Shown in pieces: positions 42,715 to 50,716 of a stretch of 64,000 nucleotides of DNA; position 1 is the first letter of the stretch, and each line of letters begins with the position of its first letter. The translations under genes were made by a program, and so were the position numbers. The DNA comes from Cupriavidus respiraculi (GTDB lineage: Bacteria > Pseudomonadota > Gammaproteobacteria > Burkholderiales > Burkholderiaceae): the NCBI RefSeq assembly GCF_914271545.1, contig NZ_CAJZAH010000002.1:124001-188000 (forward strand). The letters run 5' to 3'. The notes under the pieces are model-generated. The model ran no database searches. It saw nothing but the letters and a program-made list of their open reading frames with translations, and was not told the origin of the DNA.

Positions 42715-44559
42715 CTAAGCCCGCAATTCCTCGATCGCTCGCCACGCCTGGCTCACCGCCGCCGTGACCGACGGGCTGCCCGCGCTGTCCGCGCCGGCGA
42801 TGGTGACCAGGCCATAGGGCGCGCGCGAACGCGCCAGGGCTGCCTGGGCGGCCGCCGGGTCGTCGAACAGCGTGTTGGGCCGGTAGCTGTAGCCGTGCGC
42901 CCAGCGGTTGACCGTGATGCCGCGCACCACGTCGCCGGACGCAAACCCGCCCTGCCCCAGCATGCGGTCGAGCTGAGCGCGGATGCCCCGCTCGAGCTGC
43001 TCGAACGGTGTGCCCAGCAGCAGCGCCCGCCCCGCGCGAAAGCGGTCGCGCGCCTTCATGCCGCTGTCCGGCACGGTGGGCACGTACAGCATGTGCAGCA
43101 CCACGGGGGCGTCGGGACCGGCGGCCGCGGGCGTTTCCAGCCACAGGTCCGAGTACGCCATGGTGGGCGCGTGGATGCGGCGGGCCTTGAGCGCGTCGAA
43201 AGCGCGCCAGTTGTCCAGCGCGACCTTGGCATAGACCAGCGGCGCCTTGACCTCGTCGCGCAGCGCCCGCTTCTGCGCGTCGGGCAGCGCCGGCGCCATG
43301 TACGGCACCATCATGTTGTAGCCGGCGAGGACCACGTGCGCCGCTTCCACGCGGTGCAGGTTGCCCTGCCAGCCGTAGGTCACGCGCACCAGCCGCGTAT
43401 CCGGCTCGATGGCGATGGCGGTGCTGTTCAGCCGGACCCTTACCGTCGATGCGTCCGTATCGAGCTTGCCGTAGTCGAAGCGCGCGGCGGCGATACGCTC
43501 GGCCGTGGCCCCGGGCGCCACCCCCGGAATCATCCGCTGCACCAGCAGGCGTGCGAGCGACGCATGGCCATCGGGAAACCACAGGCGCGAGGCGGGCGAC
43601 TTGCCGAGTTCGCGCGCCTGCTCGCCCGGCTGCGGCATATTGGCGCCGGCCGGCAGGCCGATTGCGCAGGCATCGAAGACCGACACGCCTTCCGCGTCGA
43701 GCGCGAAGGCATCGTGGGTGCGGCCACGCAGGAAGCGCTGGCCCGCGAGGCCGAGACCTGCCCGTTCGCGCAGGAACGCCGTATAGCTGGTGCGCTGGAG
43801 GTGGGCCATGCGCTCGGCCTGCGGCATGCCGGCCAGGTAGTCGATACCGCCTTCCATCAGCCGCGCCAGCGCTTCGCGGTCGGCCGCGGGCAGCGGTGCC
43901 GCGTCGAGGAATCGGCGGACGGCGTCGGCCTTGGCGGTCACGCCGTCCATCCGCTCGCCAAACGGATCGCCTGGCACCAACTGGTCCCGCCCGAAATGCT
44001 CGCGGTCGAAGAACACCGCGCGGCCCATACCGCGGCCGGCGTAGGGGTCGAGCGGGGCGGCGGCGCCAAGGCGGCGCGCATCGACGCCAAGCCCGTCCAG
44101 CAGCGTGGCCATGGCGCTGTCGTCCAGCGCGGACGGCGGCATCTCGGCACTGCCGCCGTAGGTCACCAGCCGTTGCCCCCTGACGGTGAATTCGTTGCGC
44201 TTGGCATGGCCGCCGAAGTCGTCGTGGTTGTCCAGGATCAGGATGCGCTTGTTGCCGCCGTGCCGGCGCTGGTAGAACCACGCCGCGGCCAGGCCGCTGA
44301 TGCCGGCCCCGACCACGACGAGGTCGTACGCCTCGCGCGCCAGCACGCCCGGATAGCGCGCGCCCTCGCGCGCCAGGCTGTGGGCCAGCGTGAAGGTACC
44401 GGGGTGGTTGCCCCGCATGCCGGTCAGCGCCGGCGGGTAGTAGGCGCCCGAGGGCGCGGCACCGCCGCCGCCCTGCGCATGCAGCCATTGCACCGGCGCC
44501 ATGCCACCGGCGATGGCCAGCGCGGCGCCGTTCAGGAAATCTCTGCGCGTAATCGTCAT
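42715..44559 (-). CDS. Tat-exported FAD-dependent oxidoreductase, spermidine dehydrogenase-like
   Basis: 614 residues. A twin-arginine signal (TRRDFLNGAALAIAGGM) targets it to the periplasm. The FAD-binding VVVGAGISGLAAAWFYQRRHGGNKRILILDNHDDFGGHAKRNEF is intact, and GGMAPVQWL-like and NRWAHGYSYRPNTLFDD stretches match spermidine-dehydrogenase-like flavoproteins. The partner is a triheme cytochrome c encoded 10 bases upstream on the same strand, which likely receives the electrons. Substrate (amine or alcohol) not proven. Confidence 0.8.
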   Translation of the reverse strand: MTITRRDFLNGAALAIAGGMAPVQWLHAQGGGGAAPSGAYYPPALTGMRGNHPGTFTLAHSLAREGARYPGVLAREAYDLVVVGAGISGLAAAWFYQRRHGGNKRILILDNHDDFGGHAKRNEFTVRGQRLVTYGGSAEMPPSALDDSAMATLLDGLGVDARRLGAAAPLDPYAGRGMGRAVFFDREHFGRDQLVPGDPFGERMDGVTAKADAVRRFLDAAPLPAADREALARLMEGGIDYLAGMPQAERMAHLQRTSYTAFLRERAGLGLAGQRFLRGRTHDAFALDAEGVSVFDACAIGLPAGANMPQPGEQARELGKSPASRLWFPDGHASLARLLVQRMIPGVAPGATAERIAAARFDYGKLDTDASTVRVRLNSTAIAIEPDTRLVRVTYGWQGNLHRVEAAHVVLAGYNMMVPYMAPALPDAQKRALRDEVKAPLVYAKVALDNWRAFDALKARRIHAPTMAYSDLWLETPAAAGPDAPVVLHMLYVPTVPDSGMKARDRFRAGRALLLGTPFEQLERGIRAQLDRMLGQGGFASGDVVRGITVNRWAHGYSYRPNTLFDDPAAAQAALARSRAPYGLVTIAGADSAGSPSVTAAVSQAWRAIEELRA

Positions 44560-44569
44560 GGTGGTCTCG

Positions 44570-45958
44570 TCAGCGCTCGGCCGGCGCCGTCAGCGCGCTG
44601 CCCAGTTCGGCGCGGCGGCGTGCCACCGCGGCGGCATCGACCGGCGTCGCGCCATTGCCCCAGCTGGTGCGGATAAACGTCAGCACGTTGGCCAGTTCCT
44701 GGTCGTCCAGGGTCCAGCCGTAGCCGGGCATGTGGTAGTCGGTGGGCGCCGTCTCCACGCGTGCGGTCACCGCGCCGTCGAGCAGCAGATTGATCAGCGA
44801 CGCGGGGCTGGGGTCCAGCACGGTGGCATTGCCGGCCAGCGGCGGGAACACGCGGGCGAAGCCCTTGCCGTTGGCGCCGTGGCAGGGCATGCAGTACTGC
44901 GCGTACTGGCGCGCGCCCGCGGCGTCGAAGCGGCCCTCGGCGAGCTGCGCGGCGGTGGAGGCGTCGTAGCGGAAGGGCTGCGTCTCGCCGCGCCGGCCCG
45001 GCAGCGACTTCAGGTAGACCGCGATGGCCTGCAGGTCGGGATCGCTCAGGTACTGCGTCGACGACGAGATGACCTCGGACATCGGCCCGAACGAGGTCGC
45101 ATGGACGTTGCGACCGGTGCGCAGGTATTCGGCGATCTCCGGGGCGGACCAGCTGCCGAGTCCGGTGAGCTGGTCTCCGGTCAGGTTGCTGGCCGACCAG
45201 CCGGACACCTGCGCGCCGGAGAGGAAATCGCGGCTGCGCTCGTCCAGCGCCTTCTCGGCGAACAGCACCCCGCGCGGCGTGTGGCAGGCCCCGCAGTGGC
45301 CGACCGCCTGTACCAGATAGGCCCCGCGATTCCACGCCTCTCCTTTGGCGGCATCCGCCTGGATCGGCGCGCTGTCCAGGAACAGCCAGTTCCACACCCG
45401 CAGCAGCCAGCGCATGCTGAACGGCCAGCGCATGTCCGCATCGGGATTGTCCTGGCGCACCGGCTTGACCTCGGCCTGCAGAAAGGCGAACAGCGCCTCC
45501 ACGTCGCGGTCGTCCATCCGCGCATAGGAGGGGTACGGCATGGCCGGATAGAGCCGCTCGCCATGGCGCGCGATGCCGCGCCGCACCGCGCGGTCGAAGT
45601 CGGCGAACGTATAGGCGCCGATGCCGGTCTCGGGGTCGGGCGTGATATTGGTCGAGTAGACGCGGCCCACGGGCGTGTCCAGCGGCAGGCCGCCGGCGAA
45701 CGGTGCGCCGTTGGCGCTGGTATGGCAGGCCATGCAGTTGGCGGCGCGGGCCAGGTAGCGGCCGCGTTCGATTTGCGCGCTGGCATGGGCCGCCGGCGTG
45801 GCGGCCGTGGCGATGGCGGGGGCAGCGGTGCTGGCCTGCGCGAACACCGCCGGACTCGCGGCCAGCGCAGGCAGCATGGCCAGCAACGCGCGCGCCCGGC
45901 GCAAGCGGGCCGCGATGGCGCGCGCCATGCGCGGGCGCCGTAGGAAAGTAAGAGTCAT
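44570..45958 (-). CDS. Triheme cytochrome c, dehydrogenase electron-acceptor subunit
   Basis: A 462-residue exported cytochrome with three heme-binding CxxCH motifs (NCMACHTS, HCGACHTP, YCMPCHGA), each heading a cytochrome c domain, as in the cytochrome subunit of alcohol and gluconate dehydrogenases. The signal is the basic and Ala-rich N-terminus ending ASPAVFAQA. It precedes the flavin oxidoreductase by 10 bases and follows a DUF2970 gene. Electrons from the flavoprotein would pass through it to the quinone pool or an oxidase. Confidence 0.9.
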   Translation of the reverse strand: MTLTFLRRPRMARAIAARLRRARALLAMLPALAASPAVFAQASTAAPAIATAATPAAHASAQIERGRYLARAANCMACHTSANGAPFAGGLPLDTPVGRVYSTNITPDPETGIGAYTFADFDRAVRRGIARHGERLYPAMPYPSYARMDDRDVEALFAFLQAEVKPVRQDNPDADMRWPFSMRWLLRVWNWLFLDSAPIQADAAKGEAWNRGAYLVQAVGHCGACHTPRGVLFAEKALDERSRDFLSGAQVSGWSASNLTGDQLTGLGSWSAPEIAEYLRTGRNVHATSFGPMSEVISSSTQYLSDPDLQAIAVYLKSLPGRRGETQPFRYDASTAAQLAEGRFDAAGARQYAQYCMPCHGANGKGFARVFPPLAGNATVLDPSPASLINLLLDGAVTARVETAPTDYHMPGYGWTLDDQELANVLTFIRTSWGNGATPVDAAAVARRRAELGSALTAPAER

Positions 45959-46014
45959 GACGAAATGGCGGCGGCCGCATCGGCCGCCCGTGGCGGAACA
46001 GGCATGCCCGGCGG

Positions 46015-46200
46015 TCAGGCGTGGGACACGGCCCAGTTTGCCAGCATGACGAGGCCGCCGACCAGCGCGGCGGTCAGCATCACGCCGGTGACGATCAGCG
46101 GAATGGGCCGCACGTTCTGCAGGTCGCGCCGGTGCTGTTCTCCGCCGCGCAAGCCCAGAAAGCCCCACAGCACGGTCACAATCAGTCGAATCGGATTCAT
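46015..46200 (-). CDS. DUF2970 small membrane protein
   Basis: A 61-residue protein. A first short hydrophobic part (IVTVLWGFLGLRGG), a basic loop (EQHRRDLQNVRPIPL) and one membrane helix (IVTGVMLTAALVGGLVMLANWAV) match the DUF2970 layout. It lies 56 bases upstream of the cytochrome gene and is the first gene of the dehydrogenase operon. It may help membrane assembly of the complex (inference). Confidence 0.7.
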   Translation of the reverse strand: MNPIRLIVTVLWGFLGLRGGEQHRRDLQNVRPIPLIVTGVMLTAALVGGLVMLANWAVSHA

Positions 46201-46243
46201 GATGGTTTTCCTGGCCGGCGGGCGCGAACGAGCGCCTGCCCAA

Positions 46244-46302
46244 TATCACAGACCGCATTATCGGGCGCTTCTCGCCACCGTAACAGCATCAGTTCTGTGA
46301 TA
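46244..46302. promoter_or_regulatory. Inverted repeat in the dehydrogenase operon / MocR divergent gap
   Basis: TATCACAGA (46244-46252) and TCTGTGATA (46294-46302) are a perfect 9-base inverted repeat, 41 bases apart. A related TATCAG lies at 46311. The gap divides the DUF2970-cytochrome-oxidoreductase operon (minus) from the MocR gene (plus). Two such sites on a helical repeat spacing suit a MocR dimer bridging both and controlling both directions. Confidence 0.55.
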
Positions 46303-46366
46303 GTTTTCCGTATCAGTTCGGATTCCGGCCGCCCTCGCACGCCGGCAACGCTGCATCGCCCCGCCC

Positions 46367-47779
46367 ATGAAACGCTACGAAGAACTCGCCGAGACGCTGG
46401 CGCGCGACATCCGCAACGGCAGCCTGCCGCCCGGGGCTCGCATGCCGTCGATCCGCAAGACCGTGGCGCACTACGGCGTGAGCCCGGCCACGGCCTTCCA
46501 GGCCTACTACCGGCTGGAGGAACGCGGCCTGGTGCGCGCGCGCGAGCGCTCCGGCTACTACGTCGCCGGCCTTCCGGCGCGCCAGCTGCCGCAGCCGGCG
46601 GTGCGGCCCTCGCCCGAGGTATCCACGGACGTCGATATCTCGCGCCTGGTGTTCTCCGTGCTCGACGCCGCGCGCGACCGCGAACTGGTGCAGCTGGGCT
46701 CGGCCTTTCCGTCGCCGGAGCTGTTTCCCTGGGAACGCCTGGGCAAGTCGTTGTCCCGCGCCGGCAGGACGCTGGACCCGTGGTACTCCGTCAACGACCT
46801 GCCGCCGGGCAACCAGACGCTGCGCCAGCAGATCGGGCTGCGCTACCTGGGCGCGGGGGTGCCGCAGCCGGCCGACGACATCATCGTCACCAACGGCGCG
46901 CTGGAAGCGCTGAACCTGTGTCTGATGGCGGTGGCCCAGCCCGGCGACGTGGTCGCCATCGAATCGCCCGGCTTCTATGGCGCGCTCCAGGCGCTGGAGC
47001 GGCTGCGCATGAAAGCCGTCGAGATCCCCGTGCATCCGCGCGGCGGCATCGATCTGGATGCGCTGGCCCATGCGCTGAAGCGGCACCCGGTCAAGGCCTG
47101 CTGGTTCATGACGCAGTTCCAGAACCCCATGGGCGCCAGCATGGCCGAGACCGCCAAGGCCGACCTCGTGGCGCTGCTGGCGCGCCATCAGGTGCCGCTG
47201 ATCGAGGACGACGTCTATGGGGAGCTGTATTTCGGCAACCGCTGCCCGCTGCCGGCCAAGGCCTTCGACACCGAAGGGCTGGTGATGCATTGCGGCTCGT
47301 TCTCCAAGTCGCTCGCGCCGGGCTTTCGCATCGGCTGGGTCGCGCCGGGCCGCTATGGCGGGACGATCCAGCGGCTCAAGCTGATGACCACGCTGTCGGC
47401 CGGCGTGCCCACTCAGCTCGCACTGGCGGAATATCTTCAGCACGGCGGCTACGACAAGCACCTGCGCCGGCTGCGCCATGCGCTGGAGACGCAGCAAGGC
47501 AAGCTGATCGAGGCCATCGGCCAGCATTTTCCCGACAACGTGCGCGTGACCCATCCCGATGGCGGGTATTTCCTGTGGGTCGAATTCGCGCCGGGCTTCG
47601 ATGCCCTCGCGCTGCACCGCGTGGCGCTGGAGCACGGCATCGGCATCGCGCCGGGGCCGCTGTTCTCCGCGCGGCGGGGCTTTCGCAACTGCATCCGGCT
47701 CAACTATGGGCATCCCTGGAATGCGGCGATGGAGGCGGCGGTGGCGAAGCTCGGGCAACTGGCGCGCAAGCTCGCGTGA
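46367..47779 (+). CDS. MocR-type PLP-dependent transcriptional regulator
   Basis: A 470-residue fusion of a GntR-like winged helix (MKRYEELAETLARDIRNGSLPPGARMPSIRKTVAHYGVSPATAFQAYYRLEERGLVRARERSGYYV) with a fold-type I aminotransferase domain. The domain includes the TNGALEALNLCLMAVAQPGD region, an FMTQFQNPMGASM stretch, the IEDDVYGELYF Asp and the PLP lysine in CGSFSKSLAPGFRIGW. It is divergent from the dehydrogenase operon. MocR regulators often sense an amine or amino acid as a PLP aldimine; this fits an amine-oxidising flavoprotein next door. Confidence 0.88.
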   Translation: MKRYEELAETLARDIRNGSLPPGARMPSIRKTVAHYGVSPATAFQAYYRLEERGLVRARERSGYYVAGLPARQLPQPAVRPSPEVSTDVDISRLVFSVLDAARDRELVQLGSAFPSPELFPWERLGKSLSRAGRTLDPWYSVNDLPPGNQTLRQQIGLRYLGAGVPQPADDIIVTNGALEALNLCLMAVAQPGDVVAIESPGFYGALQALERLRMKAVEIPVHPRGGIDLDALAHALKRHPVKACWFMTQFQNPMGASMAETAKADLVALLARHQVPLIEDDVYGELYFGNRCPLPAKAFDTEGLVMHCGSFSKSLAPGFRIGWVAPGRYGGTIQRLKLMTTLSAGVPTQLALAEYLQHGGYDKHLRRLRHALETQQGKLIEAIGQHFPDNVRVTHPDGGYFLWVEFAPGFDALALHRVALEHGIGIAPGPLFSARRGFRNCIRLNYGHPWNAAMEAAVAKLGQLARKLA

Positions 47780-47790
47780 AGCACCGCTTT

Positions 47791-47835
47791 GCTCCCCTCT
47801 CCCGCCAGCGGGAGAGGCCCGGGGGTGAGGGTGAC
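47791..47835. repeat. Palindromic repeat element, left half (copy 5)
   Basis: CCCCTCTCCCGC-CAGC-GGGAGAGG followed by a GGGGGTGAGGGTGAC arm lies 12 bases after the MocR stop. The matching second half (47914-47950) lies about 80 bases away, so the two halves frame the 3' junction of two convergent genes. Confidence 0.8.
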
Positions 47836-47913
47836 GGCCGGATAGATGCGATGGGTGTCTTTCACGTATCCGTCATGCCCGGCCGCATGAGCGCGAATCG
47901 CCCAAGCCCTTCG

Positions 47914-47950
47914 CTCACCCCCGCCCCGCTCCCGCTGGCGGAAGAGGGGA
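47914..47950. repeat. Palindromic repeat element, right half, entered by the ABC gene
   Basis: CTCACCCCCGCCCCGCTCCCGC-TGGC-GGAAGAGGGG is the right half of the family. The stop codon of the ABC transporter fusion (47915-47917) and its last 15 codons (GGIFSPLPPAGAGRG) fall inside it. The repeat therefore supplies the protein's C-terminus. Confidence 0.75.
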
Positions 47951-49513
47951 GAAAATCCCGCCTTTGGCCAACGCCAGCCGTTCCCGCCGCGCCAGGCGCC
48001 ATTCCATCGCCTCGAACACGCCCTGCACCACCAGCGCCAGCAGCGCCGACGGAATTGCGCCCGCCAGCAGCAACGTGTGGTCGTTCAGCGCCAGCCCCGT
48101 GGCGATGCGCTCGCCATAGCCGCCCGCCCCGACGAACGCCGCGATGGTCGCGGTGCCCACGCTGATGATCGCGGCGGTCTTGATGCCGGCGAGCATGACG
48201 GGCATGGCCAGTGGCAGCGCCACATGCCGCAGGTTCTGCGCACCGGAGAACCCCAGCGCCCGTCCCGCGTCCAGCAGGCCCACGGGCACCTGCTGCAGTC
48301 CCGTGCAGGTATTGCGGACAATGGGCAGCAGCGCATACAGGAACAGCGCCGCCAGCGCGGGCCACAAACCGATCTGGCCCAGCACCGGAATCAGGATGGC
48401 CAGCATGGCGAGCGACGGCACGGTCTGCAGCACGCCAGCCACGGCCAGCACCAGCTGCCCCAGGCGCCGCCGGCGCGCGGCGACGATGCCAAGCGGTACG
48501 CCCACCAACGTCGCGGCGCCGACCGCGCCCGCCACCAGTCCCACGTGCTGCCGCGTCAGCCGCCACGTATCCGGTCCCAGCACGGTGGCCCACAGGCCGC
48601 CGCGGCGGTCCGCGGCACCGTTCCCGCCCGCGCTGCCCGAACCAGCCAGAAAACCGCGCGCGATGGCGGGAAACGACTCGCCGTCCAGTTCCGCGCGGGC
48701 GTTCATGGCGATCATCGCGTCGGCATCGATGCGCCCTTGCAGAGCCGAGATGGCCTGCCACGCCTGCGGGAAGCGGGCCGGCACATCGCGCCGGTACAGC
48801 ACGATGGCGTCGTAGCGCGGAAAGACATGGCGGTCGTCGCGCAGCACGCGCAGCCGGTATTTGCGGATCTTGGCGTCCGTCGAATAGATGTCGATGGCAT
48901 CGACCTGCCGGTTCGCCAGCGCCTCGTAGGCGATGCCATGGTCAAGGCCGCGCGGCTGCTGCGGCAGGCCATAACGCCGCGCCAGCATGGGCCAGCCGTC
49001 GGCGCGGCCGAGGAATTCGTGGGACAGGCCCAGGCGCAGTCGCGGTTGTCCCGCCAGGTCGGACAGCGTGGCGAGCGCGCCGGCATCGTCGCGCACGGCC
49101 AGCGCATAGGTGTTCTCGAACCCCAGCGGCACGCCCGCGGCCAGGCCCAGCGGGGCCAGCGCCTCGTTCATGCGCTCCAGCGTGGCGTCGGGCGGCAGCT
49201 TCAGGATCTCGGCGGCCACCGTGCCGGTGTAGTCCGGATAGAGATCGATGCTGCCGGCCTTGAGCGCCTCGAACACGATGGCGGTATTGCCGAGCCCCGC
49301 CCGATGCTGCGCGGCGCCGGACGCGGCGACGGTCTGGGTCAGGATCTCCGCGAGGATGTAGGACTCGGTAAAGCGCTTGGAGCCCACGCGCAGCGCGTCG
49401 CCCTCGCCCGCCGCGGCCCGTGCAGTCTCGAATGGCGACAGCAGCCCCGCGATCATGGCGAGCAGCGCAAGCGCGCGCAGCAGTCCGAACGGGCGTCCTA
49501 GGCAAGACAGCAA
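47915..49513 (-). CDS. Osmoprotectant-type ABC transporter, fused binding-protein and permease
   Basis: 532 residues. A signal peptide (LLRALALLAMIAGLLSPFETARA) precedes an OpuBC/OpuAC-type binding domain (RVGSKRFTESYILAEIL, ALKAGSIDLYPDYTGT, VDAIDIYSTDAKIRKY), residues about 35-275. From about 305 on comes a five-helix permease domain (VGVPLGIVAARRRRLGQLVLAVAGVLQTVPSLAMLAIL, DAGRALGFSGAQNLRHVALPLAMPVMLAGIK). No ATPase gene is adjacent. The last residues come from a palindromic repeat. It probably takes up quaternary-ammonium compounds such as betaine or choline. Confidence 0.85.
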   Translation of the reverse strand: MLSCLGRPFGLLRALALLAMIAGLLSPFETARAAAGEGDALRVGSKRFTESYILAEILTQTVAASGAAQHRAGLGNTAIVFEALKAGSIDLYPDYTGTVAAEILKLPPDATLERMNEALAPLGLAAGVPLGFENTYALAVRDDAGALATLSDLAGQPRLRLGLSHEFLGRADGWPMLARRYGLPQQPRGLDHGIAYEALANRQVDAIDIYSTDAKIRKYRLRVLRDDRHVFPRYDAIVLYRRDVPARFPQAWQAISALQGRIDADAMIAMNARAELDGESFPAIARGFLAGSGSAGGNGAADRRGGLWATVLGPDTWRLTRQHVGLVAGAVGAATLVGVPLGIVAARRRRLGQLVLAVAGVLQTVPSLAMLAILIPVLGQIGLWPALAALFLYALLPIVRNTCTGLQQVPVGLLDAGRALGFSGAQNLRHVALPLAMPVMLAGIKTAAIISVGTATIAAFVGAGGYGERIATGLALNDHTLLLAGAIPSALLALVVQGVFEAMEWRLARRERLALAKGGIFSPLPPAGAGRG

Positions 49514-49627
49514 GCGGTTCTCCGGGAGGTGGGGACTGGGCGAGGCTGGCCCATCAAGTGGCTCATGATAGCCCGCGAGCGGCGCGCGACTGCGCGGACA
49601 GGGCAGATGCTTAAGCCAATAAAGTAT

Positions 49628-49646
49628 TTGCCATGCGCATGGTCAA
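49628..49646. promoter_or_regulatory. Palindrome in the ABC fusion / LysR divergent gap
   Basis: TTGCCATGCGCATGGTCAA contains the perfect palindrome CCATGCGCATGG (49631-49642) with near-symmetric flanks, T-N11-A-like. It lies in an AT-rich part of the 189-base gap between the ABC fusion (minus) and the LysR gene (plus). Likely LysR binding site for autoregulation and control of the transporter. Confidence 0.45.
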
Positions 49647-49702
49647 TGGATAAGAATCCGGATATCGAATACTCGCCGCGCGACACCGCCAGCCTGCAAG
49701 CC

Positions 49703-50716
49703 ATGGAAATCCGCCAGCTCGAAGCCTTCGCGGCGGTCATGTCCACCGGCAGCGTGACCGCCGCCGGCCGGCTGCTGGGCCGCTCGCAGCCGGCCATCAC
49801 GCGCCTGATCCAGGAACTGGAGACCGAGCTGGGCTTCGACCTGTTCGCCCGCAGCGGTCCGCGCGTGAGCCCCACCGAGCGCGGTTTCCTGCTGTACGAG
49901 GAAGTCGAGCCCGTGCTGCTGGGCATGCAGCAGATCCGCGCCAGCGCCGACGTGATCGCCCGCGAAGGCAGCCGCTCGCTGAACGTGGTGGCCACGCCCT
50001 CGCTCGCGGCGGGCCTCGTGCCCTCGGCGCTGGCCGCGCTGCCCGCCACGCCCGCGCAGATCCATCTGCACAGCGCCGCCCCGGAAAAGGTCGTGCATGC
50101 CGTGCTGACCGGTGCCGCGGAAGTCGGCGTGACCAGCCTGCCGCTGGAGCATCGCGGCGTCGCGCTGCACTGGATCGGCGAAGCGGCGTGCGTGGGCGCG
50201 CTGCGCGTCGACGACCCGCTGGCCAATGCGCGCACGCTGGCGCTGGCCGCCTGCCGCGAACGCGCGCTGGTGACCATGCAGAACCCCTATCGCCTGCGGC
50301 ACCGCATCGACCGCGCGCTGGACGAAGCCGGCGTGGTGCCGCGCACCCGCGTCGATACCAATACCTCGCTGAACGCGCTGGCGCTGGTGCGCGCGGGACT
50401 GGGCATGGCGGTGCTGGAGCCGGTGACCGCCTACGGCATGCCGATCGAGGGCATCGCCGTGCGTCCGCTGGACGTGGCGATTCCCTTCTACTTCTGCGTG
50501 ATCACGCCGCAGGGCAAGCCCGCCACGCCGGCGGTGCAGGCGCTCACCGAGGCGCTGGCCACGGCGGCGAGCGCGCTGCTGCCCGGCTTTATCCGGCACG
50601 ATGCCCAGCATCACGGCCGCATCGTGCAAACCGCGTGGGGCGACGCCGAGCCGGCCCCGGCCCTGCGCGAAAACGGCCATCCGCACGGACTGCGCGAACC
50701 GAAACAGAGCGATTGA
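49703..50716 (+). CDS. LysR-family transcriptional regulator
   Basis: A 337-residue LysR protein with HTH (MEIRQLEAFAAVMSTGSVTAAGRLLGRSQPAITRLIQELETELGFDLFAR) and a substrate-binding-like effector domain. The tail beyond residue 300 is long (HGRIVQTAWGDAEPAPALRENGHPHG) and not typical. Its stop overlaps the start of the flavoprotein by 1 base, so regulator and enzyme are co-translated. It is divergent from the ABC fusion. Confidence 0.88.
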   Translation: MEIRQLEAFAAVMSTGSVTAAGRLLGRSQPAITRLIQELETELGFDLFARSGPRVSPTERGFLLYEEVEPVLLGMQQIRASADVIAREGSRSLNVVATPSLAAGLVPSALAALPATPAQIHLHSAAPEKVVHAVLTGAAEVGVTSLPLEHRGVALHWIGEAACVGALRVDDPLANARTLALAACRERALVTMQNPYRLRHRIDRALDEAGVVPRTRVDTNTSLNALALVRAGLGMAVLEPVTAYGMPIEGIAVRPLDVAIPFYFCVITPQGKPATPAVQALTEALATAASALLPGFIRHDAQHHGRIVQTAWGDAEPAPALRENGHPHGLREPKQSD

